The notes: generated by a model from the letters alone, not told the origin. A DNA stretch of 64,000 nucleotides from Pseudoxanthomonas sp. PXM01 (GCF_014851815.1 NZ_JACVAJ010000001.1:1488001-1552000), one strand, 5' to 3'. Shown: positions 8,241-17,077, numbered from the stretch's first letter. A program made the numbers and translations.

Positions 8241-8720
8241 ATGAGCGCCGATGTCCTGAAGATCTACCGCAGCCTGAGCCGCAAGCCGTTGGGGCACTGG
8301 CTGTTCTCGCGCCTGATCTGCTTCAAGGCGCCCTACTTCGGCAGCATCGGCCCGCGCATGCTGCGACTGGAACCGGGCCGCGGCGAGGCGACCATCCGGC
8401 ATCGCCGGTCGGTCACCAATCACCTCGGCACCGTGCACGCGATCGCGCTGTGCAACCTGGCCGAGTTCGTCGGTGGACTGACCACCGACGTCAGCATCCC
8501 GCGGTCGATGCGCTGGATCCCCAAGGGCATGACGGTCGAGTACCTGAAGAAGGCGGTCGGCACGATGCACGCCGTCGCCACGCCGGCGTTCGAGCCGCGC
8601 GAATCGGCAGAGGGCTATGACCTGCCGATGGAGGTGGTGGTCAGCAACGCGCAGGGCGAACCGGTGTTTCGCGCCCGCATCGGCATGTGGGTGTCGCCGA
8701 AACCGGCGAAGGGTGGCTGA
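8241..8720 (+). CDS. DUF4442 hotdog-fold protein
   Basis: 159 residues of the DUF4442 hotdog family, related to PaaI-type thioesterases. The central HLGTVHAIALCNLAEFVGG is the hotdog helix that normally lines the CoA-ester site; MRWIPKGMTVEYLKKAVGT is a core strand pair. GAGAGGAG lies about 6 nt before the ATG. It probably hydrolyses or binds acyl-CoA made available by the upstream fadE. Catalytic activity has not been shown for most DUF4442 proteins, so thioesterase is an inference. Confidence 0.8.
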   Translation: MSADVLKIYRSLSRKPLGHWLFSRLICFKAPYFGSIGPRMLRLEPGRGEATIRHRRSVTNHLGTVHAIALCNLAEFVGGLTTDVSIPRSMRWIPKGMTVEYLKKAVGTMHAVATPAFEPRESAEGYDLPMEVVVSNAQGEPVFRARIGMWVSPKPAKGG

Positions 8721-8721
8721 C

Positions 8722-9090
8722 ATGCTGCTCGCCGCCGCCGCGCTGATCTTCCTGGTGGGGCTGGCGCACTCGGTCCTGGGCGAGCGTTACATCCTTGTCC
8801 GCCTGTTCCGGCGACCCGACCTGCCGGCGCTGTTCGGCGGCACCTGGTTCACCGTGCGCACGCTGCGCTTCGCGTGGCACCTGACCACGGTGATCGCATG
8901 GGGCCTTGCCGTCGTGCTACTGCAGCTGGATGGTCTACCCGACGCGGCGGGCCGTGGTATCGCCATCACGCTCGCGATCACGCTGTTCCTGTCGGGCCTG
9001 CTGCCGTTGCTGTTCACCCGTGGCCGCCATCTGGCGTGGGTGGTGCTGTTTGCGGCAGGCGTGCTGGTGCTCAGTTGGGCGCTGCGCTGA
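8722..9090 (+). CDS. Small four-helix membrane protein
   Basis: 122 residues starting one base after the previous stop, so co-translated with the DUF4442 gene. Hydrophobic segments at about 1-19, 46-66, 74-92 and 100-120 indicate an integral inner-membrane protein. The loop RYILVRLFRRPDLPALFGGT and the following WFTVRTLRFAWH recur in a family of short hypothetical membrane proteins. No function assigned; the position suggests a role with lipid metabolism. Confidence 0.65.
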   Translation: MLLAAAALIFLVGLAHSVLGERYILVRLFRRPDLPALFGGTWFTVRTLRFAWHLTTVIAWGLAVVLLQLDGLPDAAGRGIAITLAITLFLSGLLPLLFTRGRHLAWVVLFAAGVLVLSWALR

Positions 9091-9114
9091 CGCAGCACCT
9101 CATTCCTGCGGGCA

Positions 9115-9489
9115 TCAGCGCGAAATCGCGCCCATCATCGACACGAACAGCACCGCCGCCAGCGCGGCGATCGCCGGCAATCCCTGCACGAAGAAGATGC
9201 GCTTGTTGACGCTCCACGCGCCGTACAGCGCCGCCACGATCACGCACAGCAGGAAGAAGACGACCACGTTCCACTGCCCCGTGCAGAGGCCCCACAGCAG
9301 GCCGGCGGCGAGGAAACCGTTGTAGAGCCCCTGGTTGGCGGCCAGCACGCGCGTGGTCTCGGCCTTCTCGGGTGTGTTGCGGAAGGTCTTCAGGCCCAGT
9401 GGCCTGGTCCAGAGGAACATCTCAAGTACCAGGAAGTACACGTGCAGCAATGCCACCAGCACGACCAACACCGCTGCGATCACGTCCAT
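9115..9489 (-). CDS. DUF1304 membrane protein
   Basis: 124 residues with four membrane helices. The family hallmark is the N-terminal helix with HVYFLVLEMFLWTRP, then FRNTPEKAETTRVLAANQGLYNGFLAAGL, then the C-terminal FVQGLPAIAALAAVL. ATG 9489 is chosen over 9531 because the family begins at this hydrophobic segment. Function unknown. It converges with the 8722-9090 gene, leaving only 24 bp between stops. Confidence 0.8.
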   Translation of the reverse strand: MDVIAAVLVVLVALLHVYFLVLEMFLWTRPLGLKTFRNTPEKAETTRVLAANQGLYNGFLAAGLLWGLCTGQWNVVVFFLLCVIVAALYGAWSVNKRIFFVQGLPAIAALAAVLFVSMMGAISR

Positions 9490-9555
9490 TCCCGTCTCTC
9501 CCCTTGTCTGTGCGCAGCATAGCGGCGGCACGCGCCAGCGTCTGCCCCGGCCGGA

Positions 9556-10911
9556 TCAGTCTTGCCTGACCGGGACATCCCCTGCGCCCGCGGACGGCAG
9601 CTTCTTCTCTTCGCGCAGCAAGCGCCATGCGCTGGCGGTCATCACACCGGCGATCAGCAGGCCGGCACCGAACACCACCTGCGAGCCGAAGGCCGACAGT
9701 GCCTTGTAGGTCCACGAGAACGTGATCTCGCCGCCACGGAAGAACGCCGTGTCGATCGCCGCGCCGGCCTTGTAGCGCCACTGCCGGTCGACGCGGGTAT
9801 AGATGGTTTCGCGTCCCGGCTTCATCAGCGAGAACTCGTTGGAACGCGTGACCACCTGGACGATGCCGACCACGATCGGCAGCGGCGACGCGGTCAGCAC
9901 CGCGAAGCCGAGCAGCAGCGCCGCCATCGGGATCAGCAGCACCGGCGCCAGCCCGAAACGCGACAGCAGCCAGCGGGTGGCGAACAGCTGCACGATCAGC
10001 GTCAGCACGTTCACCGCGATGTCGATGCCGGCGTAGTAGGCGGTGCGGGCCTCGGCGGTGGCGAAGGCCTCGCGCGCGATCGCCGCCTGCTGGTTGTAGA
10101 GCAACTGGCCGATGCCGACACCAAGGAACACCAGCGCCGCCAGCCAGCGCAGCAGCGGCTCCTTGGCGATCAGCTTCAGGCCGGCCAGCACATCGCCGCC
10201 CATCGCGCTTTCGTTGTCGCGACCCACCTTCGCCTCGCGCTGCAACGCCCAGCGACGCAGGCGCCAGATGCAGACGACGCACGCGGCCAGGAACGCGGCG
10301 GACACCAGCATCAGGTTGGCCAGGCCGACCTTCTCGGCCAGCGTACGGGTGATCAGTGGACCGGTGAACGCGCCGATGGTGCCGGCGGCGCCGATGTAGC
10401 CGTAATACTTCTTCGCCTCGTCGTGCGAGAACACGTCGGCCATGAAACTCCAGAACACGGCCACCGAGAACACGTTAAACACCGTGACCCACAGGAAGAA
10501 CGCCAGCCCGCGCCCGGCGACCTGGCTGTCGAACAGCAGGTGGAAGCCGAGCAGGCACAGGATGAAGAAACCGAACAGCACCGGCAGGAACACGCGGCGC
10601 GGGAAGCGGCTGACCAGCGTGCCGTAGATTGGCTGCGCGATCAGGATCAGGACGAAGGAACAGGTGGACAGCACCTGCAGGATCAGCTCCTTCAGCGGAA
10701 TGCCGTGCGCGGCGAAGAAGGCGATCATGTCCGGCGGGAACACGGCTTCGACGTCGCTCGATGCGCCCATCGCATCCCGCACCGGCCGCAGCACGTAGTA
10801 GCCGCTGAGCAGGCAGAAAAAATAGACGAAGGACCACAGCAGCGGCGGAGACTCGGACATCGCCGCGCGGAGTCGGCCGAACCGGGTGGTCGCGGGAGAA
10901 GACGGGTCCAT
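9556..10911 (-). CDS. MFS-type carrier, NTP/NDP-exchanger-like
   Basis: 451 residues with about 12 hydrophobic segments. It begins SFVYFFCLLSGYYVLRPVRD, a signature of the MFS subgroup annotated as ATP:ADP-antiporter-like or COG3202 permeases, and contains FWSFMADVFSHDEAKKYYGY and the late SNEFSLMKPGRETIYTRV. These families exchange nucleotides in intracellular bacteria, but free-living relatives carry unknown substrates, so 'nucleotide exchanger' should not be assumed. The gene stands alone, divergent from the GMC oxidoreductase. Confidence 0.75.
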   Translation of the reverse strand: MDPSSPATTRFGRLRAAMSESPPLLWSFVYFFCLLSGYYVLRPVRDAMGASSDVEAVFPPDMIAFFAAHGIPLKELILQVLSTCSFVLILIAQPIYGTLVSRFPRRVFLPVLFGFFILCLLGFHLLFDSQVAGRGLAFFLWVTVFNVFSVAVFWSFMADVFSHDEAKKYYGYIGAAGTIGAFTGPLITRTLAEKVGLANLMLVSAAFLAACVVCIWRLRRWALQREAKVGRDNESAMGGDVLAGLKLIAKEPLLRWLAALVFLGVGIGQLLYNQQAAIAREAFATAEARTAYYAGIDIAVNVLTLIVQLFATRWLLSRFGLAPVLLIPMAALLLGFAVLTASPLPIVVGIVQVVTRSNEFSLMKPGRETIYTRVDRQWRYKAGAAIDTAFFRGGEITFSWTYKALSAFGSQVVFGAGLLIAGVMTASAWRLLREEKKLPSAGAGDVPVRQD

Positions 10912-11038
10912 GGGGCGCGGTCTGCGATCGCTTCATCGGCAGCGGACAAGGCCCGCCTGTGGCGCGCAAGGTATCCGATGCACTGCAACATCGCCAGCCT
11001 TTTCCCTGTCGCCAAGCCGCAGGAATCGCATGCATCCC

Positions 11039-11065
11039 GCGGATGCGGCATTCCGTCGCATCCGC
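11039..11065. promoter_or_regulatory. Inverted repeat in divergent promoter region
   Basis: GCGGATGCG at 11039-11047 and CGCATCCGC at 11057-11065 are perfect 9-bp inverted arms with a 9-bp spacer. They lie within the 213-bp gap between the carrier gene (start 10911) and the oxidoreductase (start 11125). An operator or an RNA hairpin in the oxidoreductase leader are both possible. Confidence 0.35.
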
Positions 11066-11124
11066 AGAGCATTTGCTCTATCCCCCGCCGCTAGGTTCGG
11101 CCGGACTTCGCAACAGGGCAGCAT

Positions 11125-12768
11125 GTGTACGACTACATCATCGTGGGCGCCGGTTCCGCCGGCTGCGTGCTGGCTCACCGCCTGAGCGAAGACCCCGCGT
11201 GCCGCGTCCTGCTGCTGGAAGCCGGCCCACGCGACTGGCATCCCTTCATCCACATGCCCGCCGGCCTGGCCAAGCTGGTCGGCCAGAAGGGCGTGAACTG
11301 GAACTACGACACCGCGCCCGAACCCCACCTCGACAACCGCCGGCTGTGGTGGCCCCGCGGCAAGGTGCTGGGCGGCTCCAGTTCGATCAATGCGATGTGC
11401 TACATCCGCGGCGTGCCGCAGGACTACGACGACTGGGCGAATGCCGGCGCCGATGGCTGGGACTGGGCCAGCGACCTGCCCTACTTCCGCCGCTCGGAGC
11501 GCAACGCGCGCGGCGCGGATGCGCTGCACGGCGGCGACGGCCCGTTGTACGTCTCCGACCTGCGCTACACCAATCCGCTGTCGGCCGCCTTCATCGAAGC
11601 CGGCGTGCAGGCGGGTTTTACGCGCAATGGCGACTTCAATGGCGCCACGCAGGCCGGCTTCGGCCTGTACCAGGTCACGCAGAAGGACGGCGCACGGTGC
11701 TCGTCGGCGGTCGCCTACCTGGACCCCGCGCGCGACCGGCAGAACCTGGACATTGTCACCGGCGCGCTGGTCCGCCGCGTGTTGCTGGAGAAAGGGCGCG
11801 CGGTCGGCGTCGCGTATGCGCGTGGTGGTCATGAAGTGATCGCGCGTTGCGGCGGCGAGGTGCTGCTGAGCGGCGGCGCGATCAATTCGCCGCAGTTGCT
11901 GATGCTGTCCGGCATCGGTCCGTCGGAGCACCTGGAGCAGACCGGCGTCAGCGTGCGTCATGCGCTGCCGGGCGTGGGCCGCAACCTGCAGGATCACCTG
12001 GACATCTGCACCCTGCAGCACAGCACGCAGCGCGTCACCTACGACCGCACCAGCGAGCTGAAGACCGCCTTCGACTACTTCCTGCGCGGGCACAGCGGCC
12101 CGGGCAGCAGCAACATCGCCGAGGCCGGGGCGTTCGTGCGCTCGCCGCTGGCACCGGACGATCGGCCCGATATCCAGATGCACTTCGTGCCGGCCATGCT
12201 TGACGACCACGGCCGCAACCGCCTGCCGGGCGACGGCTACACCTTGCATGCCTGCTTCCTGCGCCCGCGCAGCCGGGGCCGCATCCAGCTCGCCAGCGCG
12301 GATCCGCGCGCCGATGCACGCATCGAGGCGAACTACCTGAGCGATCCGGAAGGCTTCGACCTGAAGATGATGGTCGAATGCGCCAAGCTGTCGCGCGAGC
12401 TGTTCGCCCAGGCCGCCTTCGACGCCTATCGCGGTGCGCCCATCCATCCTGTGCGCAGCGACCTGTCGGACGCCGACCTGGTCGCCTTCATCCGCGCCAA
12501 GGCGGAAACCGTCTACCACCCGGTCGGCACGTGCCGCATCGGCGACGACGAGGACGCCGTGGTCGATCCGCAGCTGCGTGTGCGCGGCCTCGAGGGCTTG
12601 CGGGTGATCGACGCGTCGGTGATGCCCTCGCTGATCGGCGGCAACACCAACGCCCCGACCATCATGATCGCCGAGCGCGCCTCGGACCTGATCCGCGGTG
12701 TCCCGCCGCTCTCCGGTGGCCACGCGCGCACCACGGCGACGACCCCAGCCCTAGCCACCGCGGGCTGA
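11125..12768 (+). CDS. GMC-family FAD oxidoreductase (choline/alcohol dehydrogenase-like)
   Basis: 547 residues. GAGSAG (8-13) is the FAD dinucleotide loop, [21 protein letters not shown] around 77-96 is GMC signature 1, and [20 protein letters not shown] is signature 2. His465 in [10 protein letters not shown] is the conserved active-site base, followed by [20 protein letters not shown]. It oxidises an alcohol to an aldehyde; BetA and AlkJ belong to the same clade and substrate cannot be separated by sequence alone. The start is GTG 11125; the nearby ATG at 11123 is out of frame. No bet operon partners are present. Confidence 0.9.
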   Translation: MYDYIIVGAGSAGCVLAHRLSEDPACRVLLLEAGPRDWHPFIHMPAGLAKLVGQKGVNWNYDTAPEPHLDNRRLWWPRGKVLGGSSSINAMCYIRGVPQDYDDWANAGADGWDWASDLPYFRRSERNARGADALHGGDGPLYVSDLRYTNPLSAAFIEAGVQAGFTRNGDFNGATQAGFGLYQVTQKDGARCSSAVAYLDPARDRQNLDIVTGALVRRVLLEKGRAVGVAYARGGHEVIARCGGEVLLSGGAINSPQLLMLSGIGPSEHLEQTGVSVRHALPGVGRNLQDHLDICTLQHSTQRVTYDRTSELKTAFDYFLRGHSGPGSSNIAEAGAFVRSPLAPDDRPDIQMHFVPAMLDDHGRNRLPGDGYTLHACFLRPRSRGRIQLASADPRADARIEANYLSDPEGFDLKMMVECAKLSRELFAQAAFDAYRGAPIHPVRSDLSDADLVAFIRAKAETVYHPVGTCRIGDDEDAVVDPQLRVRGLEGLRVIDASVMPSLIGGNTNAPTIMIAERASDLIRGVPPLSGGHARTTATTPALATAG

Positions 12769-12792
12769 GGCGCGGAGCCCTGATCGTCCAAG

Positions 12793-12814
12793 CATCGCCA
12801 CCGGGGTGGCGATG
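12793..12814 (+). terminator. Hairpin after GMC oxidoreductase
   Basis: CATCGCCACC (12793-12802) and GGTGGCGATG (12805-12814) form a perfect stem 25 nt after the stop codon. No T-tract follows, so termination may be inefficient or need Rho. The rest of the 367-bp gap to 13136 holds the candidate small gene below and the serine-hydrolase promoter; I see nothing else. Confidence 0.5.
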
Positions 12815-12966
12815 ACGTCGCACGACCGCGTTCAGGCAATCCACCTGAATACGCCTCAGCGCTGCTTCCGACCCCGACACGCCGCGCCACAAGCTGCGCA
12901 GCGCGCCCTTCGGCGCGGAATTTGCATGTTCCTGTGCGAATGCATTCCTGAACGCATTCGACGTGA

Positions 12967-13053
12967 TCACGGACCGATGAACGAGGTGGACATCTCACGA
13001 AATGGGACGTGCGCCACACCCGTAATCAGCAGCAGGATGAACAACATGGGCAT
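12967..13053 (-). CDS. Candidate 28-residue membrane microprotein
   Basis: A short frame reading MPMLFILLLITGVAHVPFRE and 8 further residues. It is preceded on its strand by AGGGAGA six nt before the ATG, a good ribosome site, in an otherwise gene-free region. The first 14 residues would make one membrane helix followed by a short polar tail. It is too short for database-style recognition and could be chance; conservation of the reading frame would decide. Confidence 0.35.
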   Translation of the reverse strand: MPMLFILLLITGVAHVPFREMSTSFIGP

Positions 13054-13135
13054 CGAACTTCTCCCTGTTTGTGCAATGGAAAAAAGCGGCGTTATGATCG
13101 ACCGACGGCACGAACTCACGCAGGCGTCACGCACG

Positions 13136-14548
13136 ATGAAACACAAGAAGAGCCGCCGATCGCTGCATGTCTTCCGGATCGGCCTGGTCGGCCTGCTGCT
13201 GCCGTTGACGCTGTCGTCGCCGGCACAGACGCCCTTGCGATGGACCTCGGCCAATCAGGGCGCAGAAGCGGTCGCAACCGCCAGTGCGGCACCCTACGTG
13301 TCGCCGACGCAGCCGCGCCCTTACCGCACTTCGCTGGCGGAACAGAACATCCAGCCGCTCGCGGCCGGGTTCGACGTGCGCTCGTTCGAGACCATGGCCG
13401 AGCACCTGACCGTCGGCCAGCGCGTACCCGGCCTGGCGATGGCCATCGTCCACAACGGCCGCGTGCTCAGCGCGCGGGGCTACGGCGTGACCGACGTCGT
13501 GAATCCGCAGCAGGTCGATTCGCACACCGTGTTCCGGCTGGCATCGCTGTCGAAGGCCTTCGCCAGCACGCTCACCGGCCTGATGGTGCAGGACGGCTCG
13601 CTGCGCTGGGACAGCAAGGTCAACCAGTTCGTGCCGGGCTTCCAGTTGAGCGACGCCAACGCGACCTCGCACGTGACCGTCGCCGACGTACTGAGCCACA
13701 GCGTGGGTCTGCAGGCGCACAACGCCTTCGACCGCGACATCGAGGCAAACGCCGAGTACTACGATGTCGCCCGCAAGCTCGCCTACGCGCCGCTCAAGTG
13801 CGCGCCCGGCGAGTGCTACGCCTACCAGAACGTCGCTTTCAGCCTGATCGGCGACGTGGTGTTCGCCGCCACCGGGACCTTCTACGACCAGGCCGTGGAT
13901 CGCCGCATCTTCAAGCCACTGGGCATGAACGACGCGAGCATGGGCCTGGCCGGTATCCAGGGCAGCACGCGCTGGGCACGGCCGCACGTGCGCAGCCGCA
14001 ACGGCTGGGTGTCGCTGACGCCGAAGCCGACCTACTACCGCCTGCCGCCCGCTGCCGGCGTCAACGCCAGCGCCAGTGATCTGGCGCAATGGCTGATCGC
14101 GCAGACCGGCCATCGCCCCGACGTACTGCCCGCCCCCCTGCTGGCGACGCTGCACGCGCCGGTGGTGACCACGCCGGGCGAAATGCGTGGCGGCTGGCGT
14201 CGCGAACGCATCCATTCCGCCAGCTACGCGCTGGGTTGGCGCGTGTTCGATTACGCCGGGCAACAGGTCGTCTTCCACGCCGGTGCGGTGCAGGGCTATC
14301 GCGGCCTGGTCGCGCTGGTGCCTGGGCAGGATTTCGGCGTGGCGCTGGTCTGGAACAGCGACAGTTCGCTGCCCTCGGGCCTGCTGCCGACGATCCTCGA
14401 CCGTGCGATGGGCCTGCCGGGCCAGCCGTGGGTCGAGACGCCCGCCGATTACGACCTGCTGCTGGCCGAGTCGCCCGAGGCGACGCCGGCCGACGGCAGG
14501 AAGGACAGCGGCACGTCCTCGCAGCGCGGTACCGCCTCGCCGCGCTGA
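13136..14548 (+). CDS. Serine hydrolase, class C beta-lactamase fold
   Basis: 470 residues, exported by the signal peptide VFRIGLVGLLLPLTLSSPAQ. Active-site motifs of the beta-lactamase/DD-peptidase fold are all present: S137-L-S-K140 (RLASLSKAF), Y230-Q-N232, and H381-A-G383 as the KTG equivalent. Family members include EstB esterases, D-aminopeptidases and AmpC; HAG rather than KTG argues against a true beta-lactamase and for a periplasmic esterase or peptidase. ATG 13136 begins the basic signal peptide; the frame is open far upstream without a start site. Confidence 0.85.
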   Translation: MKHKKSRRSLHVFRIGLVGLLLPLTLSSPAQTPLRWTSANQGAEAVATASAAPYVSPTQPRPYRTSLAEQNIQPLAAGFDVRSFETMAEHLTVGQRVPGLAMAIVHNGRVLSARGYGVTDVVNPQQVDSHTVFRLASLSKAFASTLTGLMVQDGSLRWDSKVNQFVPGFQLSDANATSHVTVADVLSHSVGLQAHNAFDRDIEANAEYYDVARKLAYAPLKCAPGECYAYQNVAFSLIGDVVFAATGTFYDQAVDRRIFKPLGMNDASMGLAGIQGSTRWARPHVRSRNGWVSLTPKPTYYRLPPAAGVNASASDLAQWLIAQTGHRPDVLPAPLLATLHAPVVTTPGEMRGGWRRERIHSASYALGWRVFDYAGQQVVFHAGAVQGYRGLVALVPGQDFGVALVWNSDSSLPSGLLPTILDRAMGLPGQPWVETPADYDLLLAESPEATPADGRKDSGTSSQRGTASPR

Positions 14549-14587
14549 GGCTCGCGGCGGACCATCGATCCGCCGCCTGCCACCGCA

Positions 14588-15124
14588 TCAGCCCTGTGCG
14601 TCCTGTTCGAGCATCGCCTTGAGCTTGGCCAGTCCCTTCTCGTAGTCCGCGCCGATCATCCGGTCGAACACCAGTCCGAGCCAGCGCTTGAACGGGTTGA
14701 GTCCGTGCGCGCTGTCGAACGCCCAGGTCACGCGGGTACCCTGACCCTCCGGCGCCAGCAGGTACGTCGCCTGCGATGGGCTGCCGTCGAAGTTCAGCGC
14801 CACCGCGATGCGACGGTGCGGTTCGCTGGCGGTGATCTCCTGGCTGCCGCTCCCGACCGCGCGATTGCCCACCCAGCGCATGCGTGCGCCCACGCCGCTG
14901 CCGGGCCCTTCGAAGGTGTACCGCGCCTGCGGATCGTACTCGGCCCACGGCGACCAGGCATTGAAGCGCTCGAACGAGTCGAGCGTGGCGAACACCTGCG
15001 CGGGGCTGCGCTCGATGACGATGCTGCGCTCCACGTGGGTCGTCGACGGCAGCAGCAGCCCGCCCGCCACGAAGATTCCGCCCAGCACGGCGATCGCCGC
15101 CAGCACCCACCTGATGAACTTCAT
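14588..15124 (-). CDS. SRPBCC (polyketide-cyclase-like) protein, membrane-anchored
   Basis: 178 residues. An N-terminal helix (VLAAIAVLGGIFVAGGLLLP) anchors or exports the protein, then a START/Bet v1-like domain begins VERSIVIERSPAQVFATLDS and includes FNAWSPWAEYDPQARYTFEG and GTRVTWAFD. Such proteins bind hydrophobic ligands in a helix-grip cavity; no ligand is indicated. The gene converges with the serine hydrolase. Confidence 0.8.
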   Translation of the reverse strand: MKFIRWVLAAIAVLGGIFVAGGLLLPSTTHVERSIVIERSPAQVFATLDSFERFNAWSPWAEYDPQARYTFEGPGSGVGARMRWVGNRAVGSGSQEITASEPHRRIAVALNFDGSPSQATYLLAPEGQGTRVTWAFDSAHGLNPFKRWLGLVFDRMIGADYEKGLAKLKAMLEQDAQG

Positions 15125-15173
15125 GCGCAGCCTCCTCGGCGTTCCGGAAACGGCAGCCTAGCCGTTCGCCCAT

Positions 15174-15207
15174 AAAAAAACTCTCCCCCCGCTGGGCACA
15201 GGGAGAG
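15174..15207 (-). terminator. Rho-independent terminator of the H1-like gene
   Basis: On the minus strand CTCTCCC (plus 15201-15207) pairs with GGGAGAG (plus 15181-15187), followed by a run of seven T residues (plus 15174-15180). It lies 33 nt after the stop of the histone-like gene and just before the SRPBCC start, so it separates the two units. Confidence 0.8.
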
Positions 15208-15239
15208 AGTCCATGGTGTTACGTGTAATCGGGGTTGGC

Positions 15240-15686
15240 TTAGATCAGCGGAGCCGGGGTGGCCGGCAGCGCGACGGGGGCCGCTTTCTTCTTGGACTTC
15301 TTGGCAGGCTTCTTGGCGGCCTTCTTCGCGGCCTTCTTGGCCGGCTTCTTGGCTACTTTCTTGGCAGCCTTCTTCGCGGTCTTCTTGGCAGCCTTCTTAG
15401 CCGGCTTCTTGGCGACCTTCTTGGCAGCCTTTTTCACGGACTTCTTGGCGGCCTTCTTGACGGACTTCTTGGCAGCCTTCTTCGCCGGCTTCTTGGCTAC
15501 TTTCTTGGCGGCCTTCTTGGCGACCTTCTTCACCGCCTTCTTGGCCTTGGCGACCTTCTTGGCGACCTTCTTGGCAGCCTTCTTCACTGCCTTCTTCACG
15601 GTCTTCTTCGCAGCCGCCTTCTTGGTGGCCTTCTTGGCGGCCTTCTTGGCGGCCGGTTTTTTCTTCGCAGCTTTCTTCGTTGCCAT
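15240..15686 (-). CDS. Histone-H1-like Lys/Ala-rich DNA-binding protein
   Basis: 148 residues composed almost wholly of KKAAKK, KKVAKK and KKPAKK pentads and hexads, ending in an uncharged tail (PVALPATPAPLI). It matches the HctB/AlgP-type histone-H1-like proteins that bind DNA non-specifically and compact it. GAGGAG stands 8 nt before the ATG. The nucleotide sequence is itself a string of near-identical repeats of the form CTTCTTGGC on the plus strand, so length can change by slippage. The upstream 0.9 kb carries no gene and may hold its control region. The gene has its own terminator. Confidence 0.85.
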   Translation of the reverse strand: MATKKAAKKKPAAKKAAKKATKKAAAKKTVKKAVKKAAKKVAKKVAKAKKAVKKVAKKAAKKVAKKPAKKAAKKSVKKAAKKSVKKAAKKVAKKPAKKAAKKTAKKAAKKVAKKPAKKAAKKAAKKPAKKSKKKAAPVALPATPAPLI

Positions 15687-16605
15687 GTGATGGCTCCTCG
15701 TCAGTGAACTATGGATTTTTACGTCTGGTTACAGCACATCTGCCCGGAGGCAGGCCCAGCTGCAAGAAACGCCGCGGGAGTCGGACCCGTCGGCAGCCGT
15801 CGTCGCGACACGCGCGGCGATGCGGATTCCCCAGGGGTCCGGGCGTGCGAAACCCGGCCCCCTACAAATACGAAAACACCCGCGTCGCGGAGCGACACGG
15901 GTGCGATGAAGGAGGCGCGTTGCATTTTTCCGGGGGAAGCGAGGCCTGCGTCCACCGTGATCCCGGTGCGGACGATGGGCTGTGTTGTCTCTCGCGCTGT
16001 CGTGTTGATTCGACTCACTCGCTTCCGCAGCAAACGCTGCTTGGGGCGAAACCTAATCACGGTTTTTCTAGGTGTCAACACCTTCGCGCAACTTTTTTTT
16101 CGAGGCAGGCGCCGGCGGCCGGCGGCCGGCGGCGACGCCGGCTGCAACGCCATGGCGACCGTTGAAGCATCCGGCGTTAGCGGAAGACATGCGCCTGAAA
16201 AAAAACATCGGTAAAACGCGCTTTTTTTTCTTGGCGATCGCGCGATGCATGCGCGCGTACGATCGCGCCGCGATCGCCCGGCACCCGACCAAGCGCACGC
16301 GAACGGCTTGAACCGCGCCTAAAAAAAACTTTCCGGAAGGGCGTCGGATTTCGCGTCGCACAAGCCCGAATGCGCCGATTTGCGCAAACTTTTTTTCCTC
16401 GCCGGGCGCTGCATCACCCGGCTCGATGCCGCTTCGTCGACGCGGAAGCGGGTGCTCGCCTTCCACTTCGACCGGCACGTCGCACGCGTCGCCGACGTCC
16501 GCTGCGTGTCCCGCATTCCACTTTGCCGCTCGTCGGTCGCGCCTCCGCCGCACGAGGATGCGCTTCGGGATACGGCGATGCGCGTCACGTCACGCCCGAA
16601 ACGAA
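15687..16605. other. Gene-free region rich in A/T tracts
   Basis: Over 900 bp between the H1-like gene and gcvH with no credible reading frame: all frames lack ribosome sites and family features. It holds four T7-T9 or A8 tracts (about 16087-16096, 16198-16206, 16224-16231, 16321-16328, 16389-16395) set in very G/C-rich DNA. A near-direct repeat, GCGCAACTTTTTTTT at about 16087 and GCGCAAACTTTTTTT at about 16382, is followed in both cases by a GAGGC/TCGCC-GGCGC string. A GGTGT-ACACC palindrome (16071-16082) and an imperfect CACCCG...CGGGTG hairpin (15878-15902) are also present. Its use is unknown. Confidence 0.55.
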
Positions 16606-16657
16606 GCGGGGAACCGGCAGCGGCGGAATCTTCGTTCCGCCGTCGCCGGTTCCCCGC
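16606..16657 (-). terminator. Large hairpin downstream of gcvH
   Basis: GCGGGGAACCGGC (16606-16618) pairs with GCCGGTTCCCCGC (16645-16657), and inside it CGGCGGAA (16621-16628) pairs with TTCCGCCG (16635-16642), leaving a 6-nt loop. This 52-nt nearly perfect stem lies 24 nt after the gcvH stop. No strong T-tract follows on the minus strand, but the stability suggests termination or mRNA 3'-end protection. Confidence 0.6.
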
Positions 16658-16681
16658 CAGGGGACCGCCTGTGGGAATGCC

Positions 16682-17077
16682 TCAGTGGTCTTCGTCTTCG
16701 ATCAGCTCGGCGTAGTCGTCCGGCGACAGCAGCTCGTTGAGCTGGTCCGGCTCCTCGGCTTCGATCACGAAGATCCAGCCTTCGCCGTAGGCGTCCTCAT
16801 TGATGGTCTCCGGCTTGTCGGCCAGTGCCGCGTTGACCTCGACGATCTTGCCGGTGATCGGGCTGTAGACGTCGGACGCGGCCTTGACGGACTCCACCAC
16901 CGCGCTGGCGTTGCCGGCCTCGATGCGGTCGCCGACGTTGGGCAGCTCGACATAGACCAGGTCGCCCAGCAGACCCTGCGCATGATCGGAAATGCCGACG
17001 GTGACACGACCGCCGGCTTCCACGCGGGCCCATTCGTGGGACTTGAGGAACTTCAGATCGCCAGGAATCTCACTCAT
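16682..17077 (-). CDS. gcvH: Glycine cleavage system H protein
   Basis: 131 residues, full length. Carries the lipoyl domain with the lipoylated lysine K65 in [17 protein letters not shown], flanked by the usual [20 protein letters not shown] and [14 protein letters not shown]. It shuttles the aminomethyl group between glycine dehydrogenase (P protein) and the T protein. It follows gcvT by 85 bp on the same strand, so the two form an operon; gcvP is not in the window. No glycine riboswitch is visible before gcvT. Confidence 0.97.
   Translation of the reverse strand: MSEIPGDLKFLKSHEWARVEAGGRVTVGISDHAQGLLGDLVYVELPNVGDRIEAGNASAVVESVKAASDVYSPITGKIVEVNAALADKPETINEDAYGEGWIFVIEAEEPDQLNELLSPDDYAELIEDEDH

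Noticed and set aside
6497-8620. 707-codon plus-strand frame overlapping fadE in another frame
   Set aside because: Arg/Pro/Ala-rich shadow of fadE and the DUF4442 gene.
15711-16214. Possible genes in the gap upstream of the H1-like gene
   Set aside because: Arg-rich frames with no start signals; A/T tracts give broken poly-Lys and poly-Phe runs; no family features.
15687-16605. tmRNA, RNase P RNA or 6S RNA in the gene-free kilobase
   Set aside because: None of the conserved blocks of these RNAs could be found on either strand.
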